A stretch of 64,000 bases of DNA from Niallia sp052318935 (lineage in GTDB: Bacteria; Bacillota; Bacilli; Bacillales; Cytobacillaceae), in assembly GCA_052318935.1 (NCBI GenBank), contig JBQRKO010000017.1; one strand, 5' to 3'. Within the stretch, counting starts at the first letter, position 1; every line of letters starts with the position of its first letter. A model generated the notes under the pieces. It saw nothing but the letters and a program-made list of their open reading frames with translations. It did no database searches and was not told the origin of the DNA. Below, piece after piece: positions 16,338 through 25,060 of this stretch. The translations under genes and the position numbers were made by a program.

Positions 16338-17216
16338 TTATGCATTCGCTTTTGCTGCATTAACCTGTTCATCTGCATGATAAGAGGAGCGAACAAGCGG
16401 TCCGGCTTCGCAATGACTAAATCTTTTTGACATGGCAATGATTTTTAGTTCTTCAAACTCTTGTGGACTCCAATATTTTTGGACTTTTAAATGATGTTTT
16501 GTAGGCTGTAAATATTGTCCAATTGTCATAATATCTACATTGTTCGTACGAAGATCATCCATCGTTTCGATAATTTCTTCTTTTGTTTCTCCAAGACCGA
16601 TCATAATGCTTGATTTTGTTGGAATAGCAGGATTCATATCTTTTGCTCGGCGCAAAAACTCAAGGGAACGTTCGTAAGTTGCCCGGGCACGAATTTTTGG
16701 TGATAAACTTTTTACCGTCTCAATATTGTGATTTAAAATGTCGGGCTTCGCATCCATTAATGTTTTTAAGTTTTCATATTTCCCGTTCATATCAGACGGA
16801 AGAACTTCAATACTACAAAATGGATTACGGCGTCTTACGGCTCTGACCGTTTCTGCAAAAACCCCGGCTCCACCATCCTTTAAATCGTCGCGGGCAACAG
16901 CAGTAATCACGACATGCTTTAGTCCCATTTGCTCCACTGATTCTGCCACCCGCTCTGGTTCTCCCCAATCAAGCTCTGTCGGCAGCCCTGTTTGCACGGC
17001 ACAGAATCTACATGCACGTGTGCACACACTTCCTAAAATCATAAAGGTTGCCGTTTTTCTCGATGCCCAGCATTCATGAATATTCGGGCATTTTGCTTCT
17101 TCACAGACAGTATGAAGCTTTTTTTCACGCATCATCGTTTTCAAGCCCGTATACTGTTCATTCGTATTTAATTTTATCTTGAGCCAATCTGGTTTTCGAA
17201 CATGCTCAGTTGCCAT
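16338..17216 (-). CDS. lipA: Lipoyl synthase
   Basis: This radical SAM enzyme of 292 residues inserts two sulfur atoms into octanoyl groups on H protein or E2 domains. It has the auxiliary cluster motif CEEAKCPNIHEC, the radical-SAM motif CTRACRFC, and the C-terminal RSSYHADE typical of LipA. The ATG at 17216 follows AGGAG at 8 bases; the frame is open further upstream without a signal. It lies downstream of gcvH2 and the second glycine riboswitch, so lipoylation capacity would rise with glycine. It is likely an extra copy besides a housekeeping lipA. Confidence 0.94.
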   Translation of the reverse strand: MATEHVRKPDWLKIKLNTNEQYTGLKTMMREKKLHTVCEEAKCPNIHECWASRKTATFMILGSVCTRACRFCAVQTGLPTELDWGEPERVAESVEQMGLKHVVITAVARDDLKDGGAGVFAETVRAVRRRNPFCSIEVLPSDMNGKYENLKTLMDAKPDILNHNIETVKSLSPKIRARATYERSLEFLRRAKDMNPAIPTKSSIMIGLGETKEEIIETMDDLRTNNVDIMTIGQYLQPTKHHLKVQKYWSPQEFEELKIIAMSKRFSHCEAGPLVRSSYHADEQVNAAKANA

Positions 17217-17356
17217 CTCATTCACTCCTATGAACAGAACATATATTCTGTCAGACTTGAAAGTCAACTTTACAGGATAACCCCCGTACATATGACTATT
17301 TAATTTATACATTTACTGTTTCTTTTTCTTTTACTGCATTTTCTTCCTTTTTATAT

Positions 17357-17431
17357 TTAAGCTTGAATATCTTCAAACAACTCATCGATTGAAGATATAT
17401 TTAAAAAAGCGAGCTGTTCCTCTTGATCTTG
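17357..17431 (-). pseudogene. Probable gcvPA N-terminal relic
   Basis: On the minus strand the short frame reads QDQEEQLAFLNISSIDELFEDI and then stops. It resembles the N-terminus of glycine dehydrogenase subunit 1 (TEQDxxxML...IGVSSVDELFADIP). It lies just behind gcvH2, where a gcvPA gene would make sense. No start codon, ribosome binding site or continuation is present. The match is short, so the call is tentative. Confidence 0.5.
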
Positions 17432-17454
17432 TTTCTATCAGGGGGGATATCATT

Positions 17455-17850
17455 CTATTCCTCTCCTTCATTCACAAATACTTGGTACTCATCCTCATTT
17501 AATAGGGATTCCAGCTCTTCTGGACAAGACATTTCCACCTCTACTAACCAGCCTTTGCTAAATGGATATTCGTTAATTGTCTCAGGAGCATCTTCTAACT
17601 CCTCATTGATTAGCACAACTGTACCTGATACTGAAGCAAAAATTTCAGAAACTGCTTTAACCGATTCGATTGTTCCCATTGATTCATCAGCTGATACTTT
17701 AGCATCTACTTGCGGATTCTCCACAAATACGATATCTCCTAGCTGTTTTTGTGCATAATCAGAAATCCCAATTCGCACCCTATTTCCATCTAATTGTAAA
17801 ACCCACTCATGTTCCTTGCTATATAGTAAGCTAGCAGTTGCTTTTTTCAT
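17455..17850 (-). CDS. gcvH: Glycine cleavage system H protein, copy 2
   Basis: This second lipoyl carrier protein of 131 residues is collinear with copy 1: YSKEHEWVLQLDGNRVRIGI, KQLGDIVFVENPQ, and the lipoylated Lys in GTIESVKAVSE at about residue 65. The ATG at 17850 follows AAAGGAATGGG. A glycine riboswitch (18215-18453) lies upstream, with a decayed glyA/sdaAB relic in between. lipA lies downstream, so the pair encodes a carrier and the enzyme that matures it. Confidence 0.92.
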   Translation of the reverse strand: MKKATASLLYSKEHEWVLQLDGNRVRIGISDYAQKQLGDIVFVENPQVDAKVSADESMGTIESVKAVSEIFASVSGTVVLINEELEDAPETINEYPFSKGWLVEVEMSCPEELESLLNEDEYQVFVNEGEE

Positions 17851-17912
17851 TATTATTCCCATTCCTTTCAACTGTTAAAATAAATTTGATCATTTCAAAT
17901 AATTATTGTAAG

Positions 17913-18102
17913 TTAGCCGCCGAGTGATATACCGCCAACTTTAATAACATGATCACGGCCTTTTGTAGTTACGATTGTAATATTTGGATATTCATAATAC
18001 TCACAACATTCTTCAAAAAACTGGTACTGCATACCATATTCTTTCCCCCACTTTAATGAAAGCTTGGCTGCAATAATGTGCATAAGCGGTCGCCTTGTAT
18101 TC
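17913..18102 (-). pseudogene. Chimeric relic: glyA fragment joined to sdaAB fragment
   Basis: The minus strand from 18102 to about 18063 reads RPLMHIIAAK, the glyA segment GGPLMHIIAAK. It then continues in frame into LSLKWGKEYG, ECCEYYEYPNITIV and RDHVIKVGGISLGG, which corresponds to SdaAB (EEHCSYFDHPNTVVV, EDIVKVGGASLGG). A stop follows at 17913. So the ends of two different pathway genes were fused by deletion, between riboswitch 2 and gcvH2. No start codon is associated; it is transcribed leader now. Confidence 0.8.
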
Positions 18103-18214
18103 TGAAGTATCGTTTACACTACCCCTTTATGTTTCAAAGATAGAAGATATATCTCTTAATCACTACAGATATCATTTCTAAGAAAAATGATAGAAACACT
18201 GCTCTTTTTGCACA

Positions 18215-18453
18215 CAAAAAAGGACAGAGAAGGGTAGCTAAAGCCTGCTTTTACCCTTCTCTGTCCTTTTACCTGAGAGTTTAGTTCCGTTTATCATTTA
18301 GAATGTTCCCCTTTGGTGGCATATATAGATATGCTCTCTCCAGAGCTACGTCTTGTATTGGTTCCTTTTACCTGAGAGATTTATTCCAAGGATTTTATGG
18401 AATTTGCTCCTTCGGCGGCAATATTCATTACTCTCTCCCAATACAATCAACCG
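18215..18453 (-). promoter_or_regulatory. Tandem glycine riboswitch with terminator, upstream of gcvH2-lipA
   Basis: It has the same architecture as the element at 10606: two aptamers with ACCAAAGGGGAA or GCCGAAGGAGCAA cores and CTCTCAGG closings. A terminator at 18215-18271 follows (AGGACAGAGAAGGGTA pairing with TACCCTTCTCTGTCCT, then a U-run). It lies about 370 bases before gcvH2, with relic sequence between, and should induce gcvH2-lipA when glycine is high. Confidence 0.94.
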
Positions 18454-19315
18454 TAAAATATTCAATTGTTTATAATGTACTTTAAAACACTCTTTACATG
18501 TCAGACTAAAATAAAATCTCATTATTCTTATTATGTACAATCACTGCTGTAATTTAAAAATTAATTATTAAAAAATTAAGAGTGGATTCAATTTTTAGTA
18601 TTCTTATAAACTAGTACCGATATAAATCTATCGTAGAGGTTAGCTCTATTAATATTATCCGCTAATATTTAATTACATAATATTCTATAGAAAACATGTT
18701 GTCAATCTAACATTCAGAATTTATTAACTATTTTTAATTTAAATCAACGAGATTTTGTCACATGCTCGTTAAGCTATGTTAAAACCAGTTCAATGTTCCT
18801 CAAATCAGCATATCGTCAATTGAAATAAGACGAAGAAACCAATTTAAAGAGTGCTGCCTTGGAAATAGAATTTTTTGGTTATTAAATTTGGTAATGGTTT
18901 CATTAAATTTCTCCATCGATTTTGTCAAATAAGCAACCGCCTAGGGAATTTCAGTTTTAGCTGTTAAACTTCATCTTTAAGAATATGGATTTGCCAATCT
19001 AAGTGTCTTGTTTTTCTGTTTAACTATCATTCATTGTGATTAATCCTATCATTTTAAATCATTTCACAAGATATGTTTACAAGTTTAATATGTTAATAAA
19101 CGTAATATATCAAATTATTTAAAACATTTTGATTTTTATGCCAGAAAGAGTGACAAAGGATTTATCCATCATGTATACGGGGAAGGGAGGAAATGTGTTC
19201 CGCTTGCACTTAGAACACAAACATTATGGGAATTAACTGAGAAAAAAGCAAATCAAGCATTAAGATACAAAAACATCTCTTGAAAAATAAAAATAATTTA
19301 AAAGGGGGAATTTTA
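18454..19315. other. Long AT-rich gap without a clear gene
   Basis: I see no complete gene here. Two stretches look like coding relics. At about 18780-18980 the minus strand reads through fragments such as LTKSMEKFNETITKFN and SLNWFLRLISIDDM. At 19143-19266 the plus strand has an open frame ending KNIS with GFIHHVYGEGRKCVPLALR and TLWELTEKKANQAL. I cannot name either; decayed transposase sequence is one possibility. A strong promoter for the downstream permease is not obvious. Confidence 0.4.
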
Positions 19316-20926
19316 ATGTCAAATCAAGGGAAACTTAAAGGGAATTTGTCCTTATGGGATCTTACTTTTATTGGTTTAGGTTCAATGTTTGGTTCAGGTT
19401 GGCTGTTTGCCGCTAGCCATGTTGTTTCGTTGGCAGGGCCAGCAGGGTGGATTTCATGGATAGTTGGAGGCATTGCTGTCCTGCTGTTAGGTCTCGTTTA
19501 TGCCGAGCTTGGCGCTTCAATCCCACGTGCTGGGGGTATTGTTCGTTATCCAGCTTATTCCCATGGTCCACTTATGGGGTATCTTATAGGATTTATTACA
19601 CTAATCGCGTATTCAAGTTTTATTGCTATAGAAGTGGTGGCAGCACGCCAGTATGCAGCATCTTGGTGGCCTTCTTTGACGCAAAATGGTTCTGATTTGC
19701 CGACAACGCTCGGATGGTTTCTGCAATTTGGGCTACTTTGTTTATTTTTTCTACTCAACTATTTCGGTGTAAAAGTATTTGCTCGGTCAAATATGATTAT
19801 TACGGCTATAAAATTCATTGTACCAACAGTTACAATTATAGTACTACTCACATATTTGAAAAAAGCTAACTTCACCGCACATGGTTTCGCCCCTTTTGGG
19901 ATTTCGGGCATCCAGTCTGCTATCACTACTGGCGGAGTCATGTTTGCCTATCTTGGCCTTCAGCCAATTGTCTCAGTTGCAAGTGAAGCGAGAAAACCCC
20001 AACGAACAATACCAATTACTTTGATCCTAACCGTTGTTCTATCTGCAGCAGTCTATTTTCTGTTACAAATTGCATTTACTGGGAGTATTCCATCAAATAT
20101 GTTATCTGGAGGATGGGGAAATGTTGATAAGCAATTCAGTCTCCCGTTTGAAGATATCGCTGTTATTCTTGGTTTAGGCTGGCTGGCTTCCTTTATCGTC
20201 ATTGATGCTATTATTTCCCCTAGTGGTGCGGGTAACATCTATATGTCTACAACCGCTCGTACTGTCTACGGTTGGGCTCGTAATGGGACATTTTTAAAGA
20301 TATTTTCAAAGATTGATAATAAAACAGGGATCCCGCGTCCAGCACTTTGGCTAACCTTTATTATGTCTATTTTCTGGACACTTCCATTCCCATCTTGGAG
20401 TGCTTTGGTCGGTGTTGTCTCCGCAGCACTGATATTGTCATATGCTATCGCTCCAATTGCAGCCGGAGCTTTTAGAAGAAATGCAAAGGATCTTCCAAGG
20501 CCATTTTATCTCAAAGGGATGAATGTAATTGGACCTCTATCTTTTATCATCGCTTCGTTTATTGTATATTGGTCAGGATGGAATACCATTTCTTGGCTGC
20601 TCGGATCTCAGATCGTCTTGTTTTTCGCCTACTTACTTTTTAAAAATTTTGTACCTACAAAAGCAGTAAGTCTCAGACAGCAGGTTAAATCGACATGGTG
20701 GCTTGTATTTTATTATATGGTGATGATGGTTATTTCGTATCTTGGCTCATTTGGTGGCATTGGTATACTCCGTAATCCGATAGATCTCGCCATTATAACT
20801 ATTGCCTCATTAATTACCTACTATTGGGGTGTCTATACCTGCTTACCAAAAGCAGTATTTGATGATGATGAGGTAGAAACAGATGAAGAAGCTCTCCCGA
20901 ATGAAACAATTTCAAGTACGATGTAA
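19316..20926 (+). CDS. APC-family amino acid permease (YveA/AspP-like)
   Basis: This membrane permease of 536 residues has about 12 helices. The first helix carries GLGSMFGSGWLFAASHV, and the conserved APC features YAELGASIPRAGG, GGVMFAYLGLQPIVSVASEA and LSYAIAPIAAGAFRRNAKDL are present. It closely resembles, from memory, B. subtilis YveA, an acidic amino acid permease. The ATG at 19316 after AAGGGGG is chosen. It stands alone and ends at a strong terminator. A related permease is at 51357. Substrate in this context is unknown; serine, glycine or aspartate are possible. Confidence 0.88.
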   Translation: MSNQGKLKGNLSLWDLTFIGLGSMFGSGWLFAASHVVSLAGPAGWISWIVGGIAVLLLGLVYAELGASIPRAGGIVRYPAYSHGPLMGYLIGFITLIAYSSFIAIEVVAARQYAASWWPSLTQNGSDLPTTLGWFLQFGLLCLFFLLNYFGVKVFARSNMIITAIKFIVPTVTIIVLLTYLKKANFTAHGFAPFGISGIQSAITTGGVMFAYLGLQPIVSVASEARKPQRTIPITLILTVVLSAAVYFLLQIAFTGSIPSNMLSGGWGNVDKQFSLPFEDIAVILGLGWLASFIVIDAIISPSGAGNIYMSTTARTVYGWARNGTFLKIFSKIDNKTGIPRPALWLTFIMSIFWTLPFPSWSALVGVVSAALILSYAIAPIAAGAFRRNAKDLPRPFYLKGMNVIGPLSFIIASFIVYWSGWNTISWLLGSQIVLFFAYLLFKNFVPTKAVSLRQQVKSTWWLVFYYMVMMVISYLGSFGGIGILRNPIDLAIITIASLITYYWGVYTCLPKAVFDDDEVETDEEALPNETISSTM

Positions 20927-21076
20927 ATTCTTAGCTTACAAAAATTGAATTTTATAACATCATTAAAGATAGAAGTTAAAAATTCTAATTAAACGTAAGT
21001 GTAAAATAATCCCCACCTACAATTAAGAGGGCACTGATAAACTTTCGTTTTATCAAAGAAACTAATAATTTCTATC

Positions 21077-21126
21077 AAAAAAGACGACTCTAACATTCAC
21101 AAAGTAAATGTTGAGTCGTCTTTTTT
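21077..21126. terminator. Terminator after the permease gene
   Basis: AAAAAAGACGACTC and GAGTCGTCTTTTTT form a long stem, with ACATT/AATGT extending it inward. The A-run and T-run make it usable in both directions. Confidence 0.93.
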
Positions 21127-21143
21127 CATCAATTTGGCGGCTA

Positions 21144-21458
21144 CTATCCCTTTATTTTAACTAGATTAGTTTCCATTTTCTTAAATTCTTTAGAGAGATT
21201 TTGATTATTTTTTACTTTTTCTTCTCTTAACGATTTAACTAATGAGAAGACCATTAGAATCATAATAATTTCAAATGGGAATGCAGCTACAATTGATGCC
21301 ATTTGAAGGGCACCTAATCCACCTGACCAAAGCAATATAACAGCTGTTGCAGATTGAATTATTCCCCATATAAACTTAATTCTATTTGGCGGATTAAGCG
21401 AACCATTTGTTGTTTGCATACCTAATACAAATGTTGCTGAATCTGCTGATATTAACTG
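21144..21458 (-). pseudogene. BCCT transporter fragment
   Basis: The frame reads SADSATFVLGMQTTNGSLNPPNRIKF-like sequence, then WGIIQSATAVILLWSGGLGALQ and a charged tail. It matches the last 90-100 residues of the intact BCCT carrier at 21794 (VADTSTFVLGMLSERGNLNPSN). Everything before this, about four fifths of the protein, is missing. It is the remnant of a second betaine/choline carrier downstream of the intact one. Confidence 0.85.
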
Positions 21459-21793
21459 GTAAGTAAAATGTTTAAAACTGAATTCGTAGTGCTATAATTA
21501 TTACTAGCAGATTAATTTTAAATTAATTAAATCGTGAATTTGTATTAACTTCGGGACTGTTACTTTATTTTCGGAATGTAGTGTAACGGGGGCAATTGTA
21601 AGTTTTTGTTGCGACATAGGAAAAGCACCTCTTTAAATTGATACGTTCATCGTACCAGGAGGTGCTGCATGTTCATATACGTTGTTTGATTGGGGGCTTA
21701 CACTTAATATTTAATTATTAAAATTGATAATTTGTATCTTAATCTTCTTTATATTAAATCTATTAATTTTGCTAGTTCTGTATTACACTCTAC
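21459..21793. other. Gap with a stem-loop between the BCCT fragment and the BCCT gene
   Basis: I see no gene. AGCACCTC (21624-21631) and GAGGTGCT (21659-21666) can pair. Outer segments GTGTAACGGGGGC (about 21580) and GGGGGCTTACAC (about 21695) are partly inverted, so this may be the remnant of a small mobile element that truncated the BCCT fragment. This is not confirmed. Confidence 0.35.
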
Positions 21794-23293
21794 TTATGAA
21801 ATTCTTTCTTTTGGGTTCGGAATTTTATTTTCCTTTGCTTCATTCTTTAATTCTTTAAAGAAAGACCAACACATGATAACCATAATAATCGCAAAAGGGA
21901 GCGAGGCTGTGATGGAGGCAGTTTGTAGTACCTGCAAACCTCCTGCCAAAAGTAACACTGCAGCAACCATTGACTGGATGACTCCCCATGTAATTTTAAC
22001 TTTATTCGATGGATTTAAATTCCCTCTTTCACTGAGCATACCCAACACAAAAGTTGATGTATCAGCTACAGTTATATAATAAATTATCATAATCGCAAAG
22101 CCTACAACACTTAGAATTGAACTTGCTGGAAGATAATCAAAAAAAGTAAAAATTGATAAATCTACATTTGATGTGATTTTTTCAACTAAATCCTTGTAAC
22201 CTAAGTTATGGATAAGATGGAGAACTTGTCCTCCAAAGATAGATAACCAAGCAAATGTACCAAGTGAAGGGGCGATTAATACCCCAAGGACAAACTCCTT
22301 TATTGTTCTTCCTTTGGAAATTCGGGCAATAAACATACCAACAAAAGGAGCCCATGCAATCCACCATGCCCAATAGTACACAGTCCAGTTTCCTATCCAC
22401 AAGTTGTCTCCAAAGGGTCTTAATCTTAGACTCATTTCCATAAAATTACCTAAATAGCCCCCCAGTGTATTACAAAAGACCTTAAAAATCTCAGAAGTCG
22501 ATCCCACGATTAAGACTAAAGATAACATCAAAATTGATAGGAACAAGGCGGTGTTAGATAAGTATTGAATCCCTTTTTCTAATCCAGTGGATATAGAGAT
22601 CAAGAGCAGGACGGTTGAAATGAAGATAACGATAATTTGAACATTAACTGTATTTGGAATATTAAAAAAGTAATTAAGTCCACCTGAGATTTGCATAGCT
22701 CCTAAACCCAGAGATGTAGCTATACCAAAAACGGTGGCAATTACAGAAAAGATATCAATTGTTTTTCCAATTGGGCCATAAATTTTTTCTTTTAAAAGGG
22801 GATAAAAAGCAGAACTCACAGATGCAGGCAAATTTTTATTAAATTGAAAAAAGGAGAGGGCTAAGCCAATGACTGTGTAGATAGCCCATGGGTGAATACC
22901 CCAATGAAAAAACGTGTACTCCATCGATAAATTAGCTGCTGCTTCTGTAAAACCTTTTCCAGAAGGTGGATTTGAATAATGGGTCACAGGTTCTGCAATA
23001 CTCCAAAAGATAATTCCAATCCCCATACCTGCACCAAATAACATAGACAACCAGGAAATAGTCTTAAATTCTGGTTTGTCCCTTTCTTTGCCTAATCTAA
23101 TATCACCGTATTTAGACACTAACAAGTAAAATGAAAATATTATAAAAATTAAGGTTGAACTGATATAAACCCATCCGAAGTTGCCAACACTACCTTTAAA
23201 AAGGGTATTGACCATAGACGATAAGCTATCTGTAAAAAAAATCCCCCAAATAATAAAAACTCCCGTCAACAAGATCGAAACATAAAAAACCAT
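21794..23293 (-). CDS. BCCT-family choline/glycine betaine transporter
   Basis: This secondary transporter of 499 residues has about 12 helices. The signature GAGMGIGIIFWSIAEPVTHY contains the Gly-Met-Gly-Ile segment usual in sodium-coupled betaine carriers such as OpuD and BetP. The tryptophan-rich WTVYYWAWWIAWAPFVGMFIARISKG forms the substrate cage helix. No long C-terminal osmosensor tail is present. It would import betaine, choline or a related methylammonium compound for the catabolic genes around it. The start at 23293 follows AAGGAG at about 11 bases. Confidence 0.93.
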   Translation of the reverse strand: MVFYVSILLTGVFIIWGIFFTDSLSSMVNTLFKGSVGNFGWVYISSTLIFIIFSFYLLVSKYGDIRLGKERDKPEFKTISWLSMLFGAGMGIGIIFWSIAEPVTHYSNPPSGKGFTEAAANLSMEYTFFHWGIHPWAIYTVIGLALSFFQFNKNLPASVSSAFYPLLKEKIYGPIGKTIDIFSVIATVFGIATSLGLGAMQISGGLNYFFNIPNTVNVQIIVIFISTVLLLISISTGLEKGIQYLSNTALFLSILMLSLVLIVGSTSEIFKVFCNTLGGYLGNFMEMSLRLRPFGDNLWIGNWTVYYWAWWIAWAPFVGMFIARISKGRTIKEFVLGVLIAPSLGTFAWLSIFGGQVLHLIHNLGYKDLVEKITSNVDLSIFTFFDYLPASSILSVVGFAIMIIYYITVADTSTFVLGMLSERGNLNPSNKVKITWGVIQSMVAAVLLLAGGLQVLQTASITASLPFAIIMVIMCWSFFKELKNEAKENKIPNPKERIS

Positions 23294-23423
23294 ATTTTCA
23301 TTTCTCCTTTTTTAATCAAATGATCTACTCCTTTACCTTAAAAAAGTGGATTCTGATTATTTAGTTGTACACCGTAACTAGTTTGCTATAGTTTTCGATA
23401 AATAAAAATATTAATTTATATTA

Positions 23424-23541
23424 ACTTGATCCTTCATCACAGTGTTCATGTAATTTTTCCCCCATTCGTACATAGACTCAAGAATCGGCATCAAGCTTTT
23501 TCCTTGTTCCATCAATGAGTATTCTACTTTAGGTGGAACAA
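23424..23541 (-). pseudogene. Duplicate 3' fragment of hxlR
   Basis: This stretch of 118 bases matches 807-924 of the hxlR gene at nearly every position. It covers codons from VPPKVEYSL to about VMKDQV and has no start. Its right edge joins the trailer of sdaAA at 23541-23544. It has no function as a gene and marks a recombination breakpoint. Confidence 0.9.
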
Positions 23542-23601
23542 GCCTTTTATTGAGAAAAAGTACTTAACTTCCTCTAATATTAAATCATGGATTTTTCATT
23601 T

Positions 23602-24480
23602 TTACATCTTTCGGAAAATCTGTTCTTTTACTTTCTTCCCTGTATCAGTCATGGCAAGACCTCCTAGTGCTGTTTCTCTAAGAGTCCTTGGCATTTCACT
23701 TCCAATTTTGTACATAGCCTCAATGACTTCATCACATGGAATTCGGCTTTCTACACCTGCAAGAGATAAATCAGCAGCTGAGAAGGCTATAGATGTTCCG
23801 ATCACATTTCTCTTAATACAAGGAACTTCCACAAGCCCAGCGACTGGATCACAAACTAATCCTAATAATGATTTCAAAGCGATTGCTGTTGCGTTAATAG
23901 CTTGTTTTGGTGTACCTCCTTTTAACTCAACAATCGTCCCTGCTGCCATAGCTGTTGCAGAACCAACCTCTGCTTGACATCCTCCTGCTGCTCCTGAAAT
24001 AAAAGAACGGTTAGCAATAACATAACCAAGGGCACTTGCCGTAAACAGTCCCATGACTAAATCGTTATAGCAGGTACCGTCATTTTTTTGTAGAGAAAAA
24101 AGCACTCCAGGTAAAATACCGGCTGCTCCAGCTGTCGGGGTAGCTACAATAACCCCCATACGGGCATTGGTTTCAGATGTCGCCAGTGAAAATGTCATCG
24201 AGTCTCGTATGTAATCACCTGAAAGTGCTTTCCCTTGATTAGCATAGTGACTCATTTTGACCGCATCTCCACCTGAAATACCGCTCGGCGCTGTTGACCC
24301 ATCTTTTAATCCGGTATCAATCGCATCCTTCATTTTGATAAGCCGTTCTTTCATCATATTGATAATCGTCTCTTTATCTCTACGTGACTTCTCAGCCTCC
24401 ATCATTAGCATGACTTCACCAATCGTTTTCTGTTCATTCAGACAAATTTCAATCAGCTCATGCATCGATCGAATTTCCAT
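23602..24480 (-). CDS. sdaAA: L-serine dehydratase, iron-sulfur-dependent, alpha subunit
   Basis: This 292-residue subunit deaminates L-serine to pyruvate and ammonia with the beta subunit, using an oxygen-labile [4Fe-4S] cluster. Candidate cluster cysteines lie in GGCQAEVGSA, LVCDPVAGL and EVPCIKRN. Further landmarks are ATPTAGAAGILPGVL and GLAMTDTGKK. The ATG at 24480 shares its A with the sdaAB stop, so translation is coupled; the ORF is open to 24522 but within sdaAB. Its original terminator stem has lost an arm to the hxlR fragment junction. It is the exit step from betaine carbon to pyruvate. Confidence 0.95.
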   Translation of the reverse strand: MEIRSMHELIEICLNEQKTIGEVMLMMEAEKSRRDKETIINMMKERLIKMKDAIDTGLKDGSTAPSGISGGDAVKMSHYANQGKALSGDYIRDSMTFSLATSETNARMGVIVATPTAGAAGILPGVLFSLQKNDGTCYNDLVMGLFTASALGYVIANRSFISGAAGGCQAEVGSATAMAAGTIVELKGGTPKQAINATAIALKSLLGLVCDPVAGLVEVPCIKRNVIGTSIAFSAADLSLAGVESRIPCDEVIEAMYKIGSEMPRTLRETALGGLAMTDTGKKVKEQIFRKM

Positions 24481-24995
24481 CAAATCCCCTCCAGTACTTC
24501 CTTCATTATATATGGTCGGCATTGTGCTGCGAGTATCGAATAATTTTCATTTGTACTTAAACGAATATCAAGCTTTTCTTCATTTATCAAAAAGATTTTG
24601 GATAAACCGCCGCCCAGTGATGCTCCGCCAACTTTCACTATATCTTCTCCCCGTACTGCCTTAACAACTACTGTATTCGGATGATCAAAATAAGAACAAT
24701 GTTCTTCAAGCTTAAGTTCATAATGCAGTCCATTCCGTTTCGTTAACTCGATGGCATATTTAATTCGAGAATCATCTGTATCCATTCCAAGCAGCCCGCC
24801 AAGTATAGCCTTATCTGTTCCATGACCTTGATAGGTTTCAGAAAAGGAACCGTAGAATGTAATTTCCGCACTTTCCGGACATCCGCCTAACAATTCATAA
24901 ATAAACTTTCCAATCGAAACAACACCAGCTGTATGGGAACTCGATGGTCCCACCATAACCGGCCCAATAATGTCAAAACAGCTTTGAAATTCCAT
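24480..24995 (-). CDS. sdaAB: L-serine dehydratase, iron-sulfur-dependent, beta subunit
   Basis: This 171-residue subunit has the serine dehydratase beta-chain signature DIIGPVMVGPSSSHTAGVV, followed by FYGSFSETYQGHGTDKAILGG and VKVGGASLGGG. The usual length is about 220 residues and includes a C-terminal ACT domain. This one stops around 171 residues, soon after the start of the ACT region, so the ACT part is short or missing. It is the first gene of the operon and has the third glycine riboswitch in its leader, so glycine arriving from betaine would switch on serine breakdown. Confidence 0.92.
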   Translation of the reverse strand: MEFQSCFDIIGPVMVGPSSSHTAGVVSIGKFIYELLGGCPESAEITFYGSFSETYQGHGTDKAILGGLLGMDTDDSRIKYAIELTKRNGLHYELKLEEHCSYFDHPNTVVVKAVRGEDIVKVGGASLGGGLSKIFLINEEKLDIRLSTNENYSILAAQCRPYIMKEVLEGI

Positions 24996-25060
24996 AGAAT
25001 ACTCCTTCCTTAAACAGATATAAACTGTCTGTTAAAATAGCAGGCTCACCTTTTCTGTAT

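Noticed and set aside
18303..18540. Short frames on both strands over the second glycine riboswitch
   Set aside because: Same reason: the riboswitch explains the sequence and neither frame has a start signal.
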